Below are positions 59,736 to 64,000 of a stretch of DNA of 64,000 bases, piece by piece. The translations under genes and the position numbers were made by a program. The stretch spans positions 186,001 to 250,000 of the forward strand of contig NZ_JAMOZL010000005.1 in the NCBI RefSeq assembly GCF_023667495.1, in the 5' to 3' direction. Source of the stretch: Dyadobacter sp. MSC1_007. Lineage in GTDB: Bacteria > Bacteroidota > Bacteroidia > Cytophagales > Spirosomataceae. Under the pieces are notes generated by a model that saw only the letters and a list, made by a program, of their open reading frames with translations, was not told the DNA's origin and ran no database searches. The first letter of the stretch is position 1. Each line of letters opens with the position of its first letter.

Positions 59736-60159
59736 AAAGCAATTAACTGGAAAAATAACGAGCTCAAAGTTACACACAACCGCGAAGGAATTCCAGCAAA
59801 AAAGTCAGGAAGTATCGGAACAGCAAATTGACCGGTTTAAATGTAAATTAAAATAGATCAGTTATGTGCCTTCTTTTGTACTTCTCAAATAGGCGATTTG
59901 CACTTAATTTAGATATGTCACCCTAATGTAAATTAAATCGATTTTTAGGGGCATCATATGCCTTATGTATATTGTATTATACAAATTATTTATATTATTT
60001 TGTATAAGGTGTGATGCAAAATTTACATTTTTTCAAAGTTTAATGTATAAAAAAGCGGCTTGGGTAGCACCAGAGGCATTTTTCGACAGGACGGCGAGGG
60101 GAATGTCAAAATGATACAAAGCATCTGAAATTTCAGACCTAATTAATATCTAACCTATG
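59736..60159. other. 424-base region upstream of the SusCD locus
   Basis: AT-rich, with TTATACAAA (59977-59985) and TTTGTATAA (59999-60007) inverted, and CTGAAATTTCAG (60125-60136). It must hold the promoters of the dehydrogenase (-) and SusCD (+), but no clear TAnnTTTG was found. No gene seen. Confidence 0.5.
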
Positions 60160-63100
60160 ATGAAATTATCCATTCATGTACTTCGTCAGCATGATCTCCA
60201 ACAAGTGCGTGTTCCTCGCGCTAACACAGAACCATTCTTTTTGAAAGCCGGATTTCTTGCATTGTTGCTTGCGATACTGATGGTTGGGCCTGCTGTGATG
60301 GCCCAGGAATCGAACGTGTCCGGAAAAGTGACCGATGCTAAAACCGGCGGAATTCCAGGTGTTACCATTACGGTGAAAGGGACGACGAAAGGGACCAATA
60401 CCGATGTGGAAGGTAACTATCAGATCAGTGTACCGGGCAATGCAACCCTGACTTTCAGTGCTATTGGCTATGAAACTAAGGACGTACCCGTTGGCAACAA
60501 ATCGGTTGTGGATGTGGTGCTTTCCGAAGATATCAAAGCTTTGGAGGAAGTGGTTGTAGTAGGTTATGGAACTGTAAGGAAAAAGGATGCGACCGGTGCT
60601 GTTTCAGCTTTGGGATCCAAAGATTTCCAGAAAGGTATCGTAACGTCGCCTGAGCAGCTGATGCAGGGACGCGTCGCGGGTGTGCAGATCACACAATCCA
60701 GCGGTGAGCCGGGAGGTGGCATAAACGTGCGTATCCGTGGTACATCATCCGTTTTGGGTGGTAACAACCCGTTATTTGTAATTGACGGAGTGCCATTGAG
60801 CGGCGACAATACGTCCAGCGGTGGTGATAACCAGGGTGTTGGACGTCAGCCAGCGAAAAACCCTCTGAACTTCCTGAATCCCGACGATATCGCGAGCATG
60901 GATATCCTTAAAGATGCCTCTGCAACTGCTATCTACGGTTCACGCGGTGCCAATGGGGTTGTGTTGATTACTACCAAAAGAGGTAAAGGAAAAGGCTCGC
61001 TGGATTACGGTTACTCGGTGGGTTTCAGCAATATTACCAAAAAATATGACCTTTTGAATGCAGCTGAATACAAAGCTGCCGGCGGCCAGGACCAGGGTGC
61101 TAATACCGACTGGCAGGATGAATTGTTCCGTACTGCCCTCACGCACCAGCATAACTTGTCGTATGGTGGCGGCGACGCATCGGGAAACTACCGGTTTTCA
61201 CTGGGTTATCTAAACCAGGACGGTATCGTAAAAACCTCTAATGTGAAACGTTATAGTGTAGGATTTTCCGGTACAAAGAAATTTATCGGCGATAAGCTGA
61301 CCATCGGGAGTAACCTGAACTTTGCGAACACTTTGGATACCGGTGTGCCTATTTCTGAAAACATCGGTTTTGAAGGTGATTTGATGGGTAGCATCCTCAA
61401 AGCAAACCCAACCCGCGCAGTATATAATGCTGACGGCACTTTCAACCAACTTACTACCACGGAGCCCAACCCGGTCGCATTTGTGAACCTGTCGAAAGAC
61501 AAAAGCAACACATTGCGTGCCTTGGGAAATATCAATGCCGAGCTGGAAATATTTAAAGGATTGAAATTCAAGACTGTTCTTGGTTTTGACAAATCGCTTT
61601 CAACCAGGAAGCAGGCGTATTCAAGAGACCTGGTCGTTTCCGGTATCCAGAATATCGGACGTGTCTATATCCGCGATGTGGAAGCGAACAACCAGTTGTG
61701 GGAAAACTATTTTACCTACGACAAGGAATTTGGTAACGTAACACTGAATGCATTGCTTGGCTATTCTTATCAAAGCTTCGAAAATGCAAGTAAAAATGTT
61801 GCTGGAGCGAATTTCCGTACCAACAACCTGGATCTGATGGTTAACAACCTCGGTATTGCCGGAACTGTTGAGATCAAAGACGGCACAGCCCTGAAAAGTG
61901 TAGGTTCCGTTGTTCAGAATTCCAGTTATACCAAGGATGAGCTGCAATCGTATTTTGGTCGTGTGAACCTGGGCTTTGGTAACAAATACCTTTTCACGGG
62001 AACATTGCGTGTGGATGGATCTTCGAAATTCGGTGGAAACAACAAATACGGATACTTCCCGTCAGGGGCATTCAAATGGAAACTGGTAGAAGAAGCGTTC
62101 ATTCCTAAAACCGTATTTACCGACCTTGCATTGCGTGTAGGATATGGTGTGACAGGTAACCAGGCAATTCCGCACAATGTATATGACCGACGCGACCGTT
62201 ACAGCGATTATGTTATCAACCAGGCGGGTGACGGTATTACCGGTGGAGGTTTGAATGCAGTTGCATTTAACAACCCTAACCTGAAATGGGAATCTACTGC
62301 CGCATTTAACTTCGGTATTGACTTTTCGATTCTGAAAGGAAGACTTTCCGGTAGCGTGGACCTTTATGACAAGAGTACCAAAGATCTGTTGTTTAAAGTG
62401 GTAGCAGCGCAACCTGCGCCAAACCCATTTGTATACCGCAACCTGGATACCGACATTCAGAACCGTGGTATCGAGCTGGCTTTGAATGCAGTCGTAATTG
62501 ATGGTAAAAAATTCTCATGGGAAGTTTTGTTCAACGCATCTTATAATAAGAACCTTGTTAAAAACCTGATCGGTACTTACGATACAGGAGAGATTAATGG
62601 ACAAGGCCTCTCAGGTGCATTTGCACAACGTTTGGCGGAAGGACAGCCTTTATTTGCATACTTCCTTCGTGAGTTCGGCGGATTTGATGAAAATGGCAAC
62701 TCTCTTTATCCAAATGGTGACTTCCAGCAATTCCTGAACGGAAAAAGCCCGCTGCCAAAAGTGAATGCAGGTTTGACCAACAATTTCAAATACGGTAATT
62801 TCGACCTGGGTATCTTCTTCAATGGTGTTTTTGGAAATTATATTTACTCCAATACGGCCAACGCATTCTTTACCCAAGGTTCATTTGCTAACGGACGTAA
62901 CGTGACCAAGGATGTGATCGGAAACGGCGAGGGTGCATTGAATGCGCCGGATGTATCGACGCGCTTCTTGCAGAAAGGGGACTTTGTCAGACTACAAAAC
63001 CTGACACTTGGATACAGAATCCCAATGAAAGCGAACAAGGTCCTGAACAATGCAAGATTGTTTGTAACAGGTCAGAACCTGCTTACATTTACTAAGTATG

Positions 63101-63222
63101 ACGGACAGGATCCGGAAGTGAGCACTAACAAGTCCTTGAATGATATTCCTTCATTTGGCATCGACTATACGGCTTACCCGCGTGCACGGACATGGACTAT
63201 CGGAGTAAATGTTACATTCTAA
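60160..63222 (+). CDS. SusC/RagA family TonB-linked outer-membrane protein
   Basis: A 1020-residue protein: long N-terminus with signal peptide ending AVMAQE, carboxypeptidase-like domain (VSGKVTDAKTGGIPGVTITVKG), TonB-box region EEVVVVGYGTVRKKDATGAVS, a plug domain (VRIRGTSSVLGGNNPLFVIDGV), and a barrel ending VGVNVTF-like aromatic strand. SusC proteins import glycans or peptides with a SusD lid. It has no STN domain, so control by an anti-sigma pathway is not expected. The adjoining SusD gene follows after 18 bases. The first M codons (60157 and 60160) are alternative starts. Confidence 0.95.
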   Translation: MKLSIHVLRQHDLQQVRVPRANTEPFFLKAGFLALLLAILMVGPAVMAQESNVSGKVTDAKTGGIPGVTITVKGTTKGTNTDVEGNYQISVPGNATLTFSAIGYETKDVPVGNKSVVDVVLSEDIKALEEVVVVGYGTVRKKDATGAVSALGSKDFQKGIVTSPEQLMQGRVAGVQITQSSGEPGGGINVRIRGTSSVLGGNNPLFVIDGVPLSGDNTSSGGDNQGVGRQPAKNPLNFLNPDDIASMDILKDASATAIYGSRGANGVVLITTKRGKGKGSLDYGYSVGFSNITKKYDLLNAAEYKAAGGQDQGANTDWQDELFRTALTHQHNLSYGGGDASGNYRFSLGYLNQDGIVKTSNVKRYSVGFSGTKKFIGDKLTIGSNLNFANTLDTGVPISENIGFEGDLMGSILKANPTRAVYNADGTFNQLTTTEPNPVAFVNLSKDKSNTLRALGNINAELEIFKGLKFKTVLGFDKSLSTRKQAYSRDLVVSGIQNIGRVYIRDVEANNQLWENYFTYDKEFGNVTLNALLGYSYQSFENASKNVAGANFRTNNLDLMVNNLGIAGTVEIKDGTALKSVGSVVQNSSYTKDELQSYFGRVNLGFGNKYLFTGTLRVDGSSKFGGNNKYGYFPSGAFKWKLVEEAFIPKTVFTDLALRVGYGVTGNQAIPHNVYDRRDRYSDYVINQAGDGITGGGLNAVAFNNPNLKWESTAAFNFGIDFSILKGRLSGSVDLYDKSTKDLLFKVVAAQPAPNPFVYRNLDTDIQNRGIELALNAVVIDGKKFSWEVLFNASYNKNLVKNLIGTYDTGEINGQGLSGAFAQRLAEGQPLFAYFLREFGGFDENGNSLYPNGDFQQFLNGKSPLPKVNAGLTNNFKYGNFDLGIFFNGVFGNYIYSNTANAFFTQGSFANGRNVTKDVIGNGEGALNAPDVSTRFLQKGDFVRLQNLTLGYRIPMKANKVLNNARLFVTGQNLLTFTKYDGQDPEVSTNKSLNDIPSFGIDYTAYPRARTWTIGVNVTF

Positions 63223-63240
63223 TTCCTAACTAGTAAGAAA

Positions 63241-64000
63241 ATGAAAACAAGTAAAATATATAAAATAGTAATTGCGGGAGTTAGTATGGCCGTGATGTCG
63301 GCCTGCACCGACCTCGTTAATGAAGAGAAAGACTCCGTCGTGAGCCCTTCGGCTGATGGTGGCTTTTCTCCGGTGAACGTGACAGAGGCGCTGGCGTCTG
63401 CGTACAAGGATTTGTCGACCTATTCCGATCAGGCAGGAATTTATGCATTGGGTGAGCACACAACAGCCGAAATGATCCCACCGACCCGCGGTGTTGACTG
63501 GGGTGATAACGGCGTATGGCGGACACTCGACCAACATACCTGGGACGCTTCCCACTCTTACATCCTGAGCGCATGGAATAACCTGAACCAGAGAGCATAC
63601 AAGGCAACTGAAATCATCGCTTCTAACCCTAATGCTAAGCAAAAGGCGGAGGCGCAGTTTTTGCGTGCATATAATATGTACTGGGTAATGGATTACTGGG
63701 GTGTTGTTCCCTTCAGAGAGGTAACCCAGGGTGTAGATGAACTGCCAAAAGTACTTTCGCGCTCTGAAGCATTTGATCTGATCCTGAAAGACCTGGAAGA
63801 AGCACTTCCGAATTTGCCTAAGGCGGGGCCATCTGTTTCAAACGGAACAGCCAACAAGGCAGCAGCCAACTTCCTGCTGGCGAAAATGTACCTGAACAAA
63901 GCAGTTTACAAAAATGCCGCGGCGGAAGGCCCATATACATTTGCTAAGGCAGATATGGACAAGGTAGTGGCCTACGTAGACGCGATCACGGCTGACGGTT
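63241..64000 (+). CDS. SusD/RagB lipoprotein, N-terminal part (cut by window edge)
   Basis: 253 codons without stop to the window edge; the C-terminal half is missing. The lipoprotein signal ends SAC (lipobox) and the mature part starts TDLVNEEKD. TPR-like helices with QRAYKATEIIASNP, AQFLRAYNMYWVMDYWGVVP and a FDLILKDLEEAL segment mark the SusD family, the outer-membrane ligand-binding lid of SusC. It is 18 bases from the SusC stop. The substrate cannot be known from this fragment. Confidence 0.95.
   Translation, partial: MKTSKIYKIVIAGVSMAVMSACTDLVNEEKDSVVSPSADGGFSPVNVTEALASAYKDLSTYSDQAGIYALGEHTTAEMIPPTRGVDWGDNGVWRTLDQHTWDASHSYILSAWNNLNQRAYKATEIIASNPNAKQKAEAQFLRAYNMYWVMDYWGVVPFREVTQGVDELPKVLSRSEAFDLILKDLEEALPNLPKAGPSVSNGTANKAAANFLLAKMYLNKAVYKNAAAEGPYTFAKADMDKVVAYVDAITADG

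Overview
The window is chromosomal DNA of a Bacteroidota bacterium, most likely a member of the Cytophagales close to Dyadobacter/Spirosoma. This rests on the SusC/SusD pair at the right end, proteins with carboxypeptidase-like regulatory domains (DUF5686, TonB receptors), a YfhO family protein, HYC_CC_PP and DUF5690 families typical of this phylum, weak Shine-Dalgarno sites, and many promoters of the Bacteroidota type (-7 TAnnTTTG, with -33 TTTG often poor). The genus is an inference; there is no rRNA in the window. No CRISPR array, prophage or insertion-sequence transposase was found.

Layout. 1-5.6 kb: a truncated inositol-3-phosphate synthase gene behind a perfect LacI-type palindrome, a CE15-like esterase, a VOC protein, tRNA-Arg(CCT), hflX and a MATE exporter. 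5.9-9.1 kb: a sulfur module (CstB-like persulfide dioxygenase/rhodanese fusion and two half-size YeeE/YedE sulfur transporters) with a VapC-type toxin-antitoxin pair sitting inside it. 9.1-19.1 kb: a copper/heavy-metal island on the minus strand (methyltransferase, His/Met-rich barrel protein, HMA proteins, heavy-metal-binding lipoprotein, an AraC regulator with a CxxC metal domain, TonB receptor, HYC_CC_PP protein, CopZ-like protein, CopA ATPase). A RhuM-Fic gene on the opposite strand separates copA from the rest. The copA promoter and the presumed operon promoter carry the same 16-bp box at exactly the same distance from the -7 element, which suggests one regulon.

19.3-26.4 kb: lactonase, TlpA-like thioredoxin, YdcF, 6-phosphofructokinase and YfhO. 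26.6-30.4 kb: a two-gene McrBC-like system (DUF3578-AAA+ McrB homologue plus a DUF2357 PD-(D/E)XK nuclease), the clearest defence system here. 30.5-36 kb: an SGNH hydrolase, two unknown genes divided by a cluster of repeated boxes, an aldo/keto reductase with an AraC regulator, and an AhpD-like plus PEP-mutase-like pair. 36.1-41.5 kb: an aminophosphonate catabolic module (XRE-cupin regulator, PhnX-like HAD enzyme, TIGR03364-type FAD oxidoreductase, PbfA-like PLP lyase, DUF5690 transporter).

41.5-64 kb: NhaA, endonuclease V, a GH18 chitinase lipoprotein, a two-gene NHEJ operon (Ku and a stand-alone LigD polymerase) next to two simple-sequence repeat tracts, two tiny unknown genes, a Bcr/CflA exporter, an IGHMBP2-like SF1 helicase, a DUF5686 outer-membrane protein, an AAA-DUF4143 ATPase gene behind two tandem perfect dyads, an NmrA-like protein, a D-lactate/glycolate dehydrogenase fusion, and the start of a SusCD nutrient-uptake locus. 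The strongest leads are the shared metal box, the McrBC-like pair, the aminophosphonate operon, the toxin-antitoxin pair in the sulfur operon, and the tandem dyads in front of the DUF4143 gene.
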